From: a virus
Length of the DNA stretch: 62,546 nucleotides
IMG/VR virus record: IMGVR_UViG_3300021962_000102
Coordinates: 1-62,546 of that record
Direction: 5' to 3' (one strand)
Position numbers and translations under genes: made by a program. The notes beneath the pieces were generated by a model that did no database searches, was not told the origin of the DNA, and saw nothing but the letters and a program-made list of their open reading frames with translations. This document shows, piece by piece, positions 35,357 to 43,607 of this stretch (within the stretch, counting starts at the first letter, position 1; every line of letters begins with the position of its first letter).

Positions 35357-37071
35357 TCCCAAGGCATTTTATCTTCCGACGTGTCAATCATCACATAAGG
35401 GATAAAGCTACCAGATCTTGGTTCCCATTTAAAATGAGCTTCAGCGCCATTCTCTCCTAGGTTTTGAAACTTAACCTTAAGCACTTTTGCTTTTACTGTT
35501 TTTGTTTCGTAATCCCTATGCACCAGCAGACCGTGGTAAGACGCATCGTACCATTCACCGCCGCCTTTGATGTTGTACATAGTTGGTTCTTCAATATTGC
35601 CATCTTTGTCTTTATACATCTTAGTAGGGTGAGCTACGATAATAACAAGTACATCGTACTTTTTAGCAAAAGATTCAATCTTAGTCAAATATTCAAGAGT
35701 GTAAACATTCACATCACCAGAAGAACCTTTATCGTCTCTAACTTTATTAAATGGATCTATGACTAAACATTTAATTCCCTTGCGTTTCACAAGCTCAGCA
35801 CCCTTGCGAAGAACAGCGTCAAGAGTATATCTATCCATATCAATGAAGAAAAAACTATCATTGACGTGTTCAGTTACCTTCTGCCATTGATCTCCTCCAA
35901 TATCAGCAGCCGTTGGCATATCTTGCCATATCTTACGCATTAGCTTATGAGCGTGAAGATACGTTGGAGCATTTTCTGGAGAAGCGTACGCTGTCTTCCA
36001 ACCGTATAGATTGTTATAGCCAACACACATCTGATCTACAAAGTCTGACTTACCACTTGATGGTATTCCAGTTACAGTTATAAATTGACCAGTGTATGTA
36101 CTGAATATCTTGTCAAAGTTTGGTAAACCAATCTGAAAGCCTGGCTTAAAACCATTGCGAACAAAATCAGTGATATCACCTTCTATATCTTTTAACGTTG
36201 TTACGTTTTCTAGAGGTACTGGCTTTGCTTTACTTATAGCTTCTTTAAGAGCTTTTTGTCCGTACTTTATTAAGTATTCATTAGCATCTTTACAGTCTTC
36301 GAAGTTTACCATGTAGCAAACCTCAGCGCCTAGACGTCGTATTAGCTCTTGCTGCAGCGCTTGACCAGGTTCGTCTGAGTCTACTGCTATGATAATTTTC
36401 TCTTTATCTAAGAAATAATCAATACAGTTGTCTAAGTAATCTAAGTTATTATGGTTGAGCGTAGCGCCGTTTGGCACGGATATGGCATTATTAACTCCAG
36501 CTTCGTGCAAAGCTAAAACATCCATTTCACCCTCAACTATAACACAGCTATTTCTACCAACAGTGTTATCTATGTTGTAAAATACTTTCTCAGCTCCTTT
36601 ATATAGTTTAAAGTTTTTTCTGCCGTCTCTGTATTTTATGTTTACAAGTTCACCACCAATAAAATAGTTGAACTGTATTGTGTTTTCTTCTTTGCCAGTT
36701 TGTGGCATGAACTCAACACCTTCTGTAACTTTTAGATCAACAAGTGTTTTAACAGATATACCTCTATCAGAAAACCACTTTGCTATTTTATCGCCTACTG
36801 GAGCGAAATATTCTACTTGAAATGGCTTGACATATTCTTTTTGTCTTTCGCCCTTTCTTTTAAATGTATGAAGTTGAAATACCTCGCTACAGTTGTGGCA
36901 AGTGCCAAGTCCTGTTTCCCAATCATATGAGGCGCACTTTTTGTCTTTATTACCATCCTTTCGGTCAGCGGAGCACAGGGGACAAATCCCCTGCGTCGCG
37001 CCGGCCTCAAGTTCGTATTGATTAAACTTATCAATAGCGAAACCATTAATTTCAGTGTCCTGGATCTGCAT
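35353..37071 (-). CDS. Primase-helicase (T7 gp4/Twinkle-like)
   Basis: 572 residues. It primes and unwinds at the fork. N-terminal zinc site: CPLC at 30-33 and CHNC at 58-61. The TOPRIM primase core has VEGEMDVLALHEAG near 175 and AVDSDEPG near 226. The RecA-like helicase has Walker A TGIPSSGKSD near 335 and a Walker B-like LVIDPFN near 438. The order zinc-TOPRIM-RecA is that of T7 gp4. It is followed downstream by nucleotide genes and preceded by SSB, making a replication operon. I saw no phage DNA polymerase gene in the window. Confidence 0.93.
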   Translation of the reverse strand: MQIQDTEINGFAIDKFNQYELEAGATQGICPLCSADRKDGNKDKKCASYDWETGLGTCHNCSEVFQLHTFKRKGERQKEYVKPFQVEYFAPVGDKIAKWFSDRGISVKTLVDLKVTEGVEFMPQTGKEENTIQFNYFIGGELVNIKYRDGRKNFKLYKGAEKVFYNIDNTVGRNSCVIVEGEMDVLALHEAGVNNAISVPNGATLNHNNLDYLDNCIDYFLDKEKIIIAVDSDEPGQALQQELIRRLGAEVCYMVNFEDCKDANEYLIKYGQKALKEAISKAKPVPLENVTTLKDIEGDITDFVRNGFKPGFQIGLPNFDKIFSTYTGQFITVTGIPSSGKSDFVDQMCVGYNNLYGWKTAYASPENAPTYLHAHKLMRKIWQDMPTAADIGGDQWQKVTEHVNDSFFFIDMDRYTLDAVLRKGAELVKRKGIKCLVIDPFNKVRDDKGSSGDVNVYTLEYLTKIESFAKKYDVLVIIVAHPTKMYKDKDGNIEEPTMYNIKGGGEWYDASYHGLLVHRDYETKTVKAKVLKVKFQNLGENGAEAHFKWEPRSGSFIPYVMIDTSEDKMPWE

Positions 37072-37098
37072 TTTTAAATGCGAAATGTCATTTGTTAA

Positions 37099-37413
37099 TT
37101 AGAAGGGCAAATCGTCGTCAGCAACCTCTACTTTTTTCGGCTTTGGCTGAGGTCTCTGTCCTCCGCCTTGAGAAGGCTGCGGTACATCACCATTTGTCCA
37201 AACGATTTTCGCATTTCCAAGATAAACCTTTTGTTCTTTAGCTTCGCGCTCTTCTTTAGATTGCTCAACTGTAATAGAACCGTGATTTCCGAATTTGTCT
37301 TCGGCATCGTTAATTGTGATCGTCAAAGGCAAGTATTTACCCTTCTTACCATCAATTATTTTATCCTTAGGGATACTGTTTAAGTTAATACTAGCTTTTA
37401 GAATAACGGCCAT
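37099..37413 (-). CDS. ssb: Single-stranded DNA-binding protein
   Basis: 104 residues. Residues 1-75 are an OB-fold-like beta region (LPLTITINDAEDKFG, NAKIVWTNGD). A Gly/Pro/Gln-rich linker follows, and the protein ends in the acidic tip VADDDLPF, which is the SSB C-terminal peptide that recruits replication partners. The body is shorter than cellular SSB. It sits right upstream of the primase-helicase. Confidence 0.85.
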   Translation of the reverse strand: MAVILKASINLNSIPKDKIIDGKKGKYLPLTITINDAEDKFGNHGSITVEQSKEEREAKEQKVYLGNAKIVWTNGDVPQPSQGGGQRPQPKPKKVEVADDDLPF

Positions 37414-37424
37414 TTTGTTTTTGT

Positions 37425-38174
37425 TTACAAGGTTTCATTTATCAGATATTGCTTTTTGTCGAATGAGTCATCCATAACAAAAAGTTTGTAGTTAGCTATT
37501 GCAGCTTCTACTTTTTGCCTTCCACTTTCTAAGAAAGCATCAGAACAGTCAAACACGCCCAGGACGTTCGTGCTCTTGTCAATGGCGATGAATATCATAT
37601 CATAGCCAAAGATTTTTTTATATATATAAGCTTGTGAGTCGTAGTTATATTTCTTAGCAGAACGTCTAAACTCTTTGATATCAGACGTCGTTTTAAGATC
37701 TACAATAGCTTGCTGATCGTGGTTTAATATATCAGCTTTACCCTTAAACATTACACCATCTATCTCTGTAATTCCGGGCACTTCGTAATCAATATTCGAA
37801 AACCCTTCGCCTCTAATTAAGAACCTACAGATGTCGTTTTCTAATATGGTGTCACGCATTAAATGAACCATATCAGCCTCGTGTTCTAACAGACATATCT
37901 CACCATCGCTGATGTCTTTGTATATCTTCGTGTTTCTATTAGAAGCTTCTACAATTTTGAATTTATCTACCTTGTCCGGTTCTAATATAAGAGTGTGGAA
38001 ATATCCACCTACAACCATTGGTACAGTTTTCTCCTTTGGAGTACCGTAACTAATTGGATCGTTAATTAGTGTATCAATGTCAGAATTACTGACAAATTTT
38101 CTACCAAACTCTCCGTAGTAGTTTTCATCGTCTCTAAGCAGTTCAATAATCTGCTCGTTAGTGTACTCTGCCAT
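37425..38174 (-). CDS. RecE-like PD-(D/E)XK exonuclease
   Basis: 249 residues. FKGKADIL near 143 and AIVDLKTT near 156 give the D...(D/E)xK core, and YDSQAYIY near 182 is the downstream Gln-Tyr helix typical of RecB/RecE-type exonucleases. The N-terminal FGRKFVSNSDIDTLINDP resembles the PDDEXK_1 'exodeoxyribonuclease VIII' family. Encoded just after the ERF annealing protein, it would chew ends to single strands for annealing. Confidence 0.83.
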   Translation of the reverse strand: MAEYTNEQIIELLRDDENYYGEFGRKFVSNSDIDTLINDPISYGTPKEKTVPMVVGGYFHTLILEPDKVDKFKIVEASNRNTKIYKDISDGEICLLEHEADMVHLMRDTILENDICRFLIRGEGFSNIDYEVPGITEIDGVMFKGKADILNHDQQAIVDLKTTSDIKEFRRSAKKYNYDSQAYIYKKIFGYDMIFIAIDKSTNVLGVFDCSDAFLESGRQKVEAAIANYKLFVMDDSFDKKQYLINETL

Positions 38175-38175
38175 T

Positions 38176-38730
38176 TTACTTAGCTATTTTAAGCAATTCT
38201 GCTTCAACTTCAGGAGTAAGCTCATATTTAGCTTTGATAGCTTCAATAGAACCACCGTCACTCAAATACTTAACTGCTTTTTCATATTGCTTATCTGTGG
38301 TTGATAATATTGCAAACTTAGTTGGTGCCACTGATGTTTTACCGTGTGAATTAGTTGCATCGGCATCGGCAGTGTCATCAATGAGCAACAAATTACCAAG
38401 CGCATACTTTTTACCATATGATGATGCTGAACCAAACGCTTGTGGTACTTGCATACCTTTCTGTGCTAGATCTACACCAACAACGGCTGTTGCTTTAATA
38501 GTTTGTTCTCCGTCGCTTATCGATGCAGTTGAGACCAAGATTGGTACAGCGGATTCAGTAATAATAGTTTCGTTCACTACGAAATAAACGCCATACTTAG
38601 CATTAATTGGTTTTAGTGCTTCAAGGATGTCTTCAGCGCTTCTGTAGTTGTATTTACCGAAGCTATTGTATCTACTTTTCTGAGCTTTGAACTCCTCTTG
38701 AATAGCAGATAACTTTGATGATAAAGTCAT
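38176..38730 (-). CDS. erf: ERF-family single-strand annealing protein
   Basis: 184 residues. FGKYNYRSAEDILEALKPI near 24 and FGSASSYGKKYALGNLLLID near 99 are the two signatures of the ERF family of phage recombinases. The C-terminal 60 residues form a separate helical piece (TPEVEAELLKIAK). It anneals complementary single strands, pairing with the exonuclease downstream (2-nt gap). A TATATTTG box lies upstream. Confidence 0.88.
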   Translation of the reverse strand: MTLSSKLSAIQEEFKAQKSRYNSFGKYNYRSAEDILEALKPINAKYGVYFVVNETIITESAVPILVSTASISDGEQTIKATAVVGVDLAQKGMQVPQAFGSASSYGKKYALGNLLLIDDTADADATNSHGKTSVAPTKFAILSTTDKQYEKAVKYLSDGGSIEAIKAKYELTPEVEAELLKIAK

Positions 38731-38756
38731 AGGTTGTTGTTTTTTAGTTATTTAAA

Positions 38757-38764
38757 CAAATATA
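38757..38764 (-). promoter_or_regulatory. Bacteroidota-type -7 box before the recombination operon
   Basis: TATATTTG on the minus strand fits the TAnnTTTG -7 element of Bacteroidota housekeeping promoters, 27 bp before the ERF start. No convincing -33 TTG is seen at the usual distance, so this is a weak call. Confidence 0.3.
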
Positions 38765-38782
38765 CAAACAAATTTTGAAGTA

Positions 38783-39532
38783 TTATAAATGGTCTAATAT
38801 TTGGGAATGATCTGTGTTTGCAATTAGTTTATCTATGGCGTCTTTTTTTATTTGGGACACCCTAACGTGAGCTGTTTCTACAAATATTCCTATTTTTTCA
38901 GCTATCTGTTTGGCATTGTGTTTTTCACAATCAAGACCATAGCTTAATCTAAGGACTTCATATTCTCTATCGTTAAGGTTCTTTTTCAAAAGACCCATTA
39001 GATAAGTATTAAGTATGTCTATATTATATGGCTCTGATGAGTCTGGTATGTCGTAGATATAGTTGTCGTCCACATTTGGTTGTTCATCAACAGATAAGAA
39101 TATGCTATTGAAGAACATTGCAACCATTTCTTTGTCTTTTCCACTGTCTTTTCTGATTTGGTTGATTTTGTGTTCGGGTATGCGTATATCACCTCTGTTT
39201 TTGTCGATGGCTCTACGTATTGCACCTTTGATTCTCTTTGATAAGAACGATATGATTGTTTTTTCTTTGTCATCGCTTCTTTCTACTTTTTCCCAATCTA
39301 TTTTATCAACAGCAGTAACCAAACCAATGTTGCCTTCCTGTATTAGGTCTTCTATGTTGAGAACGCCTATTGCTTGCTGTGTAGTAGTAAACTTTCTAGC
39401 AATGCCTTCTACAAGAGGTAAGAACATTGTTATAATGTCATCTCTATGTCTAGAATCTCTATCAACTCTAGATAAAAAGAATTCTACATCTTTTTTGTAT
39501 TTAACGTAATTCGTTATGTTGTACTTTTTCAT
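38783..39532 (-). CDS. Phage sigma factor (sigma-70 family)
   Basis: 249 residues. Region 2: EDLIQEGNIGLVTAVDKID near 68, then FLSKRIKGAIRRAID. Region 3: IRIPEHKINQIRK near 117. Region 4: LNDREYEVLRLSYGLDC near 187, with a helix-turn-helix ending VETAHVRVSQIKKDA. All parts of a small sigma factor are present, and region 1.1 is absent. It would redirect host RNA polymerase to phage promoters. It overlaps the HTH gene upstream by 32 nt. It is quite different from the RpoD-like sigma at 45984. Confidence 0.88.
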   Translation of the reverse strand: MKKYNITNYVKYKKDVEFFLSRVDRDSRHRDDIITMFLPLVEGIARKFTTTQQAIGVLNIEDLIQEGNIGLVTAVDKIDWEKVERSDDKEKTIISFLSKRIKGAIRRAIDKNRGDIRIPEHKINQIRKDSGKDKEMVAMFFNSIFLSVDEQPNVDDNYIYDIPDSSEPYNIDILNTYLMGLLKKNLNDREYEVLRLSYGLDCEKHNAKQIAEKIGIFVETAHVRVSQIKKDAIDKLIANTDHSQILDHL

Positions 39533-40154
39533 AATCCAAGTTCAGTAATTGTTTCTCTTTTTTGAGATCATCACTGATGTTTCTATGAATAGTACGAACA
39601 GAACACTTTAACACCTCTGATAATTTTGAAAATGTAATTTTCTCATTATTATCATGTACGTAAAGCATAGCATCATATATATCGTCTTCGTTTATTTTTT
39701 TACTCTTACCGATAATACTTCCAACTATACTTAGTTTTTCAGTGATAGATAACCCACAGCCTTCCTTGAATATAATCTTTCTGGATTTATTCTTAGGAGA
39801 GAGTTCGAAGTCATATTTGATTAAGTCTTGGATTATATTATGTTTTACTTCTTCACTCGCTGTAAAAGTAATAAAACCATTTAACTTATTTGATAAAAAT
39901 TCTAATATTTCTATTATCTCACTGAATTTTCTACTTGGATTCAAATAAAGTATAACAAGCATGTGCCATTTTAATGACTTATACGATGTTATCCTAGCCT
40001 TGCTTCTAAATAGATCGTAGCATTCATTGGTGCCGTTTTCGTAATAATAGCCCCAAACAAATTCTTGTGTGTAGGTATCGTTAATAGGATTCCTCCTATA
40101 GACGATGCGTCTATTATTAAGGAATTCTAAATTTCGATCTGGGAATTGTGACAT
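39501..40154 (-). CDS. Helix-turn-helix protein, candidate regulator or replication initiator
   Basis: 217 residues. The C-terminal ITFSKLSEVLKCSVRTIHRN near 177-196 is a clear helix-turn-helix. The N-terminal 150 residues are mixed alpha/beta with no known motif. The ATG lies inside a 48-bp inverted repeat that is present twice more at 50532 and 50635, so the protein may bind these sites and control itself. Alternatives are a Rep-like initiator or a repressor/activator. It is translated before, and overlaps, the sigma factor gene. Confidence 0.68.
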   Translation of the reverse strand: MSQFPDRNLEFLNNRRIVYRRNPINDTYTQEFVWGYYYENGTNECYDLFRSKARITSYKSLKWHMLVILYLNPSRKFSEIIEILEFLSNKLNGFITFTASEEVKHNIIQDLIKYDFELSPKNKSRKIIFKEGCGLSITEKLSIVGSIIGKSKKINEDDIYDAMLYVHDNNEKITFSKLSEVLKCSVRTIHRNISDDLKKEKQLLNLDYEKVQHNELR

Positions 40155-40194
40155 TTGCCCCCTACTATATTTTATCTATAACCCTAATGTCACA
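40147..40194. repeat. 48-bp inverted-repeat element, copy 1
   Basis: TGTGACAT and ATGTCACA lie at the outer ends of exactly 48 bp with an A/T-rich centre (TACTATATTTTATCTATAAC). The start codon of the HTH gene is within the left arm. The minus-strand centre contains TAGATAAAATATAG, which could be a -10 region, so bound protein would block transcription. Confidence 0.7.
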
Positions 40195-40255
40195 GTTCTT
40201 GTTTAAGATACAGTGTTTGGTTATTAATTTGTTTCACAAATTTATTAAACTATAT

Positions 40256-40750
40256 TCAACCAAATATCACTTCGTAGTTCTTTTCTGCGATTTCGCGCGT
40301 TGTGAACATTGATGCGAACTTTATTAAAGACTCTTTTTCGTGCCAAGATATGCGCTCAAATGCATCGTGTATAGCATTCTCAGCATCAAGCCTGTCCATC
40401 TTAGGTAACACATCGTCTTTTATGAAGTCAGTCATTTTTTTAATACTTGTGGCTTCTCCAAATTTGTATTTAACCTTGCACCTCTCATATGAGTCAACTG
40501 CTTTTTTATATAACTCTTTATAATCATCGTAAAGCATTCTATCGTCGTGTGTTCTTATATAATAAAGAATCGTTGAGTGGTCCATGCGCAATTGTCTGCC
40601 AAGTTCAGTTGGACCAACAATTTTAAATAGAACGTTGCTTATTGCTATTTTAGGAAGAACTATATCTCTACGTCTAGATCTAATAAGTGGAGCATCGATG
40701 TTGAAATAAAAATCTTGTATTGTTTCTTTTGCTATTGTTACGTATTTCAT
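40256..40750 (-). CDS. DnaA domain IV-like DNA-binding protein
   Basis: 164 residues. RSRRRDIVLPKIAISNVLF near 24-42, followed by VGPTELGRQLRMDHSTILYY near 46-65, resembles the duplex-binding domain IV of DnaA, where DHTTVLHA is the signature; here it is DHSTILYY. The rest is helical. There is no AAA+ ATPase, so it binds DNA but cannot act as full DnaA. It could mark a phage origin or compete for host DnaA boxes. Confidence 0.65.
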   Translation of the reverse strand: MKYVTIAKETIQDFYFNIDAPLIRSRRRDIVLPKIAISNVLFKIVGPTELGRQLRMDHSTILYYIRTHDDRMLYDDYKELYKKAVDSYERCKVKYKFGEATSIKKMTDFIKDDVLPKMDRLDAENAIHDAFERISWHEKESLIKFASMFTTREIAEKNYEVIFG

Positions 40751-40754
40751 GTTG

Positions 40755-41366
40755 TCAATGTTTTAATAGTCCAACTTTTATATTGTTATTGAACCATCTG
40801 GTTGCATATAAATCGTGTTCTGATGCGTTAATATATTCGTCGCGTTTCATCGCGTCTAATGACGAAAAAATAACGGCATGCCTGTCTTTTGTTACATCTA
40901 TATATTCTTTTTGTTTACCACTAGTGCTGAATATTATATCAAAGTTTTCTGGTATTAATTCAGAATTTTGTTTTATAAGCTTAACACTATTTGTGTAACT
41001 GTAGAACCGGATGTTTGGAAATTTATTTGCTATGTCTATCCATTTCTTTAAATAATTAAAAGAATAAAAATCACCAGAGTCATGTACTCTAACGTAAGAA
41101 GGATTTTCATAGGTTATATGTGACGACATGACTTCAACAAAATCATCTTTAAGAGTAGCACTGTATCTTTCTTCGTATGCTTTAGAAGGATTTTTGTATT
41201 TATAAGTTCCTTTCCTAGCATAACAGAACTTGACGCAGTCGCCAGCAAATGGACATGTTACTTTGCCAGTTACAGACTTAAACGCTGGTATACCAAAATT
41301 TAATATGCGCACACCAAAATGTTTTGACGTACGCAGCATTTTAGAATTCTGTGATAATAATTTCAT
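40755..41366 (-). CDS. GP88-family protein
   Basis: 203 residues from the ATG at 41366. CPFAGDCVKFCYA near 38-50 is a conserved Cys cluster, followed by YVRVHDSGDFYS near 92 and FYSYTNSVKLI near 122. These are the signatures of the phage 'gene product 88' family, named from a mycobacteriophage. Function is unknown; a metal centre is likely. The chosen start lies 7 bp after a GATAAT box, so the transcript may be nearly leaderless; the frame is open for 21 more codons upstream. Confidence 0.75.
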   Translation of the reverse strand: MKLLSQNSKMLRTSKHFGVRILNFGIPAFKSVTGKVTCPFAGDCVKFCYARKGTYKYKNPSKAYEERYSATLKDDFVEVMSSHITYENPSYVRVHDSGDFYSFNYLKKWIDIANKFPNIRFYSYTNSVKLIKQNSELIPENFDIIFSTSGKQKEYIDVTKDRHAVIFSSLDAMKRDEYINASEHDLYATRWFNNNIKVGLLKH

Positions 41367-41372
41367 AATTGT

Positions 41373-41378
41373 ATTATC
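41373..41378 (-). promoter_or_regulatory. GATAAT -10-like box before GP88
   Basis: GATAAT followed by ACAATT then ATG. It matches the -10 element of the minus-strand promoter family, but without the GCTATACAC block. If used, the message would be almost leaderless. Confidence 0.3.
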
Positions 41379-41406
41379 AACGAAGTGTTGTTGTTTTGTT
41401 GTGTGG

Positions 41407-41637
41407 TTATGTGTTTTTCTCAAACACAAACAATATGTTTTCCCAAGCTTTTATTTCAAACTCTAATCTAGCTATAGCGGTTTCTTTATACTTGTTTTTG
41501 TTTATCAATGGATTATAACTAGAGATCGTATCTGATAAAACAATTTTGTGATCAGATATATTTTTCATTATTAACTCTCTAGAAACAGAATCAATATATT
41601 GTTTAGAATATTCTATCGTTTCTATATCTAGTTTCAT
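41407..41637 (-). CDS. Small hypothetical helical protein
   Basis: 76 residues from the ATG at 41637, which overlaps the upstream stop by 4 nt (ATGA). Two helices, charged. No family is recognised. The frame stays open further upstream, but the coupled start fits the style of this operon. Confidence 0.55.
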   Translation of the reverse strand: MKLDIETIEYSKQYIDSVSRELIMKNISDHKIVLSDTISSYNPLINKNKYKETAIARLEFEIKAWENILFVFEKNT

Positions 41638-41777
41638 TGTGTTTCTACTATTAAACTTAAAGCTTTTATATAACCATTCCAATACGCTGTTTCTTCAGTA
41701 AGACCCCTATATTTACAAACATTGCGGTTGTACTTAGCTTTTCTGTATTGCTCAATTATTATTTTCTCATTTTTCAT
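41634..41777 (-). CDS. Small protein (47 aa), unknown function
   Basis: Opens MKNEKIIIEQYRKAKYNRN and ends SLIVETQ. Its start overlaps the stop of the gene upstream (AAATGA) and its stop overlaps the next start, so it fits a chain of translationally coupled genes. Helical and basic. Confidence 0.55.
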   Translation of the reverse strand: MKNEKIIIEQYRKAKYNRNVCKYRGLTEETAYWNGYIKALSLIVETQ

Positions 41778-42075
41778 CGTTAAGACTATTTATATAATCT
41801 TCATAACGTAGGCACTCGGCACACACCCATTCATCTTTAGTTGGACTGTTTTGTAAAATCTTTCTGTACACCTCATTTGGTGAGCCGCACCTATCGCATC
41901 TAATACTGTTCTCTAATCCGTATGGATTCCAATCAGCATTATCCTTGAAGTCGCTTGACACCTCTACGTACCATAGACCGAAGTCAAAGATGATAGACCA
42001 AGCTACGTTTGGGTATCGTAACCACGTTACACCAATAGCAAACTGGTCAACGTATTTTCCTTTGCTAATTTTCAT
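41767..42075 (-). CDS. Zinc-ribbon-containing small protein
   Basis: 102 residues from the ATG at 42075. The C-terminal half has two Cys pairs, CDRCGS and CAEC, 24-27 residues apart, as in a zinc ribbon. The N-terminal half is beta-rich with many Trp (WSIIFDFGLWYVEVSSDF). Function is unknown. Confidence 0.62.
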   Translation of the reverse strand: MKISKGKYVDQFAIGVTWLRYPNVAWSIIFDFGLWYVEVSSDFKDNADWNPYGLENSIRCDRCGSPNEVYRKILQNSPTKDEWVCAECLRYEDYINSLNDEK

Positions 42076-42268
42076 TGTCAGATTTTGTTTGGTTATTCGG
42101 ATTTTCTCCGAGTTGAGGTTCATTTTTTGACAACTCTACGATAAAGTCAGCGACCTTCTCGCACTGCTGCTTGTTTAGGAAGTAAAGGCTGTTAGAATGG
42201 AACGTATGACGAATCTTATCGTACACCAACTTCTTTATCAGCGCCCACTTTTCTTCTTCTGTTCTCAT
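42065..42268 (-). CDS. Small hypothetical helical protein
   Basis: 67 residues, helical (EEEKWALIKKLVYDKI), with an acidic, Asn-rich tail. It overlaps both neighbours by a few bases. No family is recognised. Confidence 0.58.
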   Translation of the reverse strand: MRTEEEKWALIKKLVYDKIRHTFHSNSLYFLNKQQCEKVADFIVELSKNEPQLGENPNNQTKSDNEN

Positions 42269-42501
42269 TTGTACTTGCGTATTACTTCAAAGGTTCTCTT
42301 AATGTCAGAATCAAGATGTGGTTTTTGTTCTGCTCTCACAGGATACCAAGCAATAGTATAACCGTGGTTTGCATTCCAGTCTTCTTTCTTCACTCTGTTC
42401 CCGTTGACGCTGTGCAGATATATCCAAGGGATGTTACCCATCAGCTCAAGCTTAATGCCGATACGCTTCATACGATTGATGAAGATGTCAACCTCGTTCA
42501 T
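42265..42501 (-). CDS. Small hypothetical protein
   Basis: 78 residues, with IPWIYLHSVNGNRV and YTIAWYPV strands, suggesting a small alpha/beta fold. It recurs in appearance among small early proteins of Bacteroidota phages. Coupled by 4-nt overlaps on both sides. Confidence 0.6.
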   Translation of the reverse strand: MNEVDIFINRMKRIGIKLELMGNIPWIYLHSVNGNRVKKEDWNANHGYTIAWYPVRAEQKPHLDSDIKRTFEVIRKYK

Positions 42502-42707
42502 TTCTCGTTGGTTTTGTATTCTTTATCAAAAGAATCTGCAATCTGACGGGTGGTCAAATCTCCGTACTTGAAAGCGAAGTCAACCATCTGCTCCTTCTCC
42601 ATTTCTTTGGCTTTAATTAGAATATCATTTGCGTCTGTAAATTCTGATTTTCCATAAAGAAATTTTGATAACTCAATGTGTTGCCACTCTACTGCTGTCT
42701 GTTTCAT
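42498..42707 (-). CDS. Small helical protein, unknown function
   Basis: 69 residues, beginning MKQTAVEWQHIELSKFL with KAKEMEKEQMVDFAFKYG in the middle. This type of MKQTAVEW small protein recurs in Bacteroidota phages and mobile elements. Function is unknown. Confidence 0.62.
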   Translation of the reverse strand: MKQTAVEWQHIELSKFLYGKSEFTDANDILIKAKEMEKEQMVDFAFKYGDLTTRQIADSFDKEYKTNEK

Positions 42708-42868
42708 TTCTCGTTTGTTTTAAAGGTTTCATTTAATAGTTCTGCTAAATCTTGGGCATCTTCTCCGATAGACCCAATTATCTTTCCGTCTACAAGCACG
42801 TTGTATCCGTATTCATCACAACATCCGTCTCCGCAGGTGTGCCAGTATGGTTGAAGTTCTATTTTCAT
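42704..42868 (-). CDS. Small Cys-rich protein (54 aa)
   Basis: Opens MKIELQPYWHTCGDGCCDEYGY and ends KTNEK. The three Cys (C-x3-CC) and nearby His may bind metal. Start and stop overlap neighbouring genes (ATGA junctions), supporting a real gene. Confidence 0.55.
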   Translation of the reverse strand: MKIELQPYWHTCGDGCCDEYGYNVLVDGKIIGSIGEDAQDLAELLNETFKTNEK

Positions 42869-43155
42869 TTCTGCTTAGCGTCAAAGTCTGAATACTTCAG
42901 CCCCCACATTACATTGAACCAGCGCATCTCCTTCTCTGCATAGACTGCTCGCATCTTGAGTTCCTTCATAAGGTACTGCTTACCCCACTCCTTCAGTTCC
43001 TCTCCCTGCTCAAAGGTCATAGTGTACTTCTGAAACCACTTGTCTACGCCACGGATGTCGTCGTAGGTTACGTCGTGTCCAGCAATATCAAACATCTTAT
43101 TGATGATGTCAACGATTGCCTTCTCTTTCTTTTGTTCTCTTGTTAGTCGTTTCAT
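42865..43155 (-). CDS. Small hypothetical protein
   Basis: 96 residues, helical and charged, ending YSDFDAKQK. RWFNVMWGLKYSDF near the C-terminus is aromatic-rich. Overlaps both neighbours by 4 nt. No family is recognised. Confidence 0.6.
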   Translation of the reverse strand: MKRLTREQKKEKAIVDIINKMFDIAGHDVTYDDIRGVDKWFQKYTMTFEQGEELKEWGKQYLMKELKMRAVYAEKEMRWFNVMWGLKYSDFDAKQK

Positions 43156-43304
43156 TCTTCAGTGTTGAAATAGTTAGACGTGCTACACTCCTCACACAAC
43201 CGCTTGCCCTGCATCACAAGACCGAGCTTTGGTGTATGTGTAGTCACCTTCTGGCAGTGTAAGCAGAACTGCTTACCTCGTTTGTGGATTGCGTCTTGTT
43301 TCAT
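43152..43304 (-). CDS. Zinc-ribbon mini-protein (50 aa)
   Basis: MKQDAIHKRGKQFCLHCQK, then CEEC near the C-terminus: two C-x2-C pairs 21 residues apart, a minimal zinc ribbon. It leads the coupled chain of small genes down to 41407. Upstream lies an imperfect AATGTGT/ACACATT inverted repeat. Confidence 0.6.
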   Translation of the reverse strand: MKQDAIHKRGKQFCLHCQKVTTHTPKLGLVMQGKRLCEECSTSNYFNTEE

Positions 43305-43349
43305 AATGTGTGTTTAAATGCACAAAGTGTGTAGGTTTTGTGTGATTTA

Positions 43350-43607
43350 TTACACATTATCCTCAATTAGAATCTCCCAATAGTCGTCGTGTTCAACGAA
43401 CCCATTAACAATTCCTTGTAGTAAATACAGCGACATATTAGTGCCCAAGGATATAAATGGTCCGCCGCTTGGGTCAACAAATATAATCTTGTCGTCATCA
43501 TTCCACCCGTAGCGCGTGTACTTGAAGTCTCCCTTCCAGTCGATGTTGCCGTTCTCGTTCTTTTCAAACGTGAACTCGTCTTTATATCTGTTAGTGTACT
43601 TAATCAT
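43350..43607 (-). CDS. Small hypothetical protein
   Basis: 85 residues, rich in Asp/Asn/Trp (DWKGDFKYTRYGWNDDDK), likely beta-rich. Starts 4 nt inside the end of the phosphatase gene. Unknown function. Confidence 0.58.
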   Translation of the reverse strand: MIKYTNRYKDEFTFEKNENGNIDWKGDFKYTRYGWNDDDKIIFVDPSGGPFISLGTNMSLYLLQGIVNGFVEHDDYWEILIEDNV

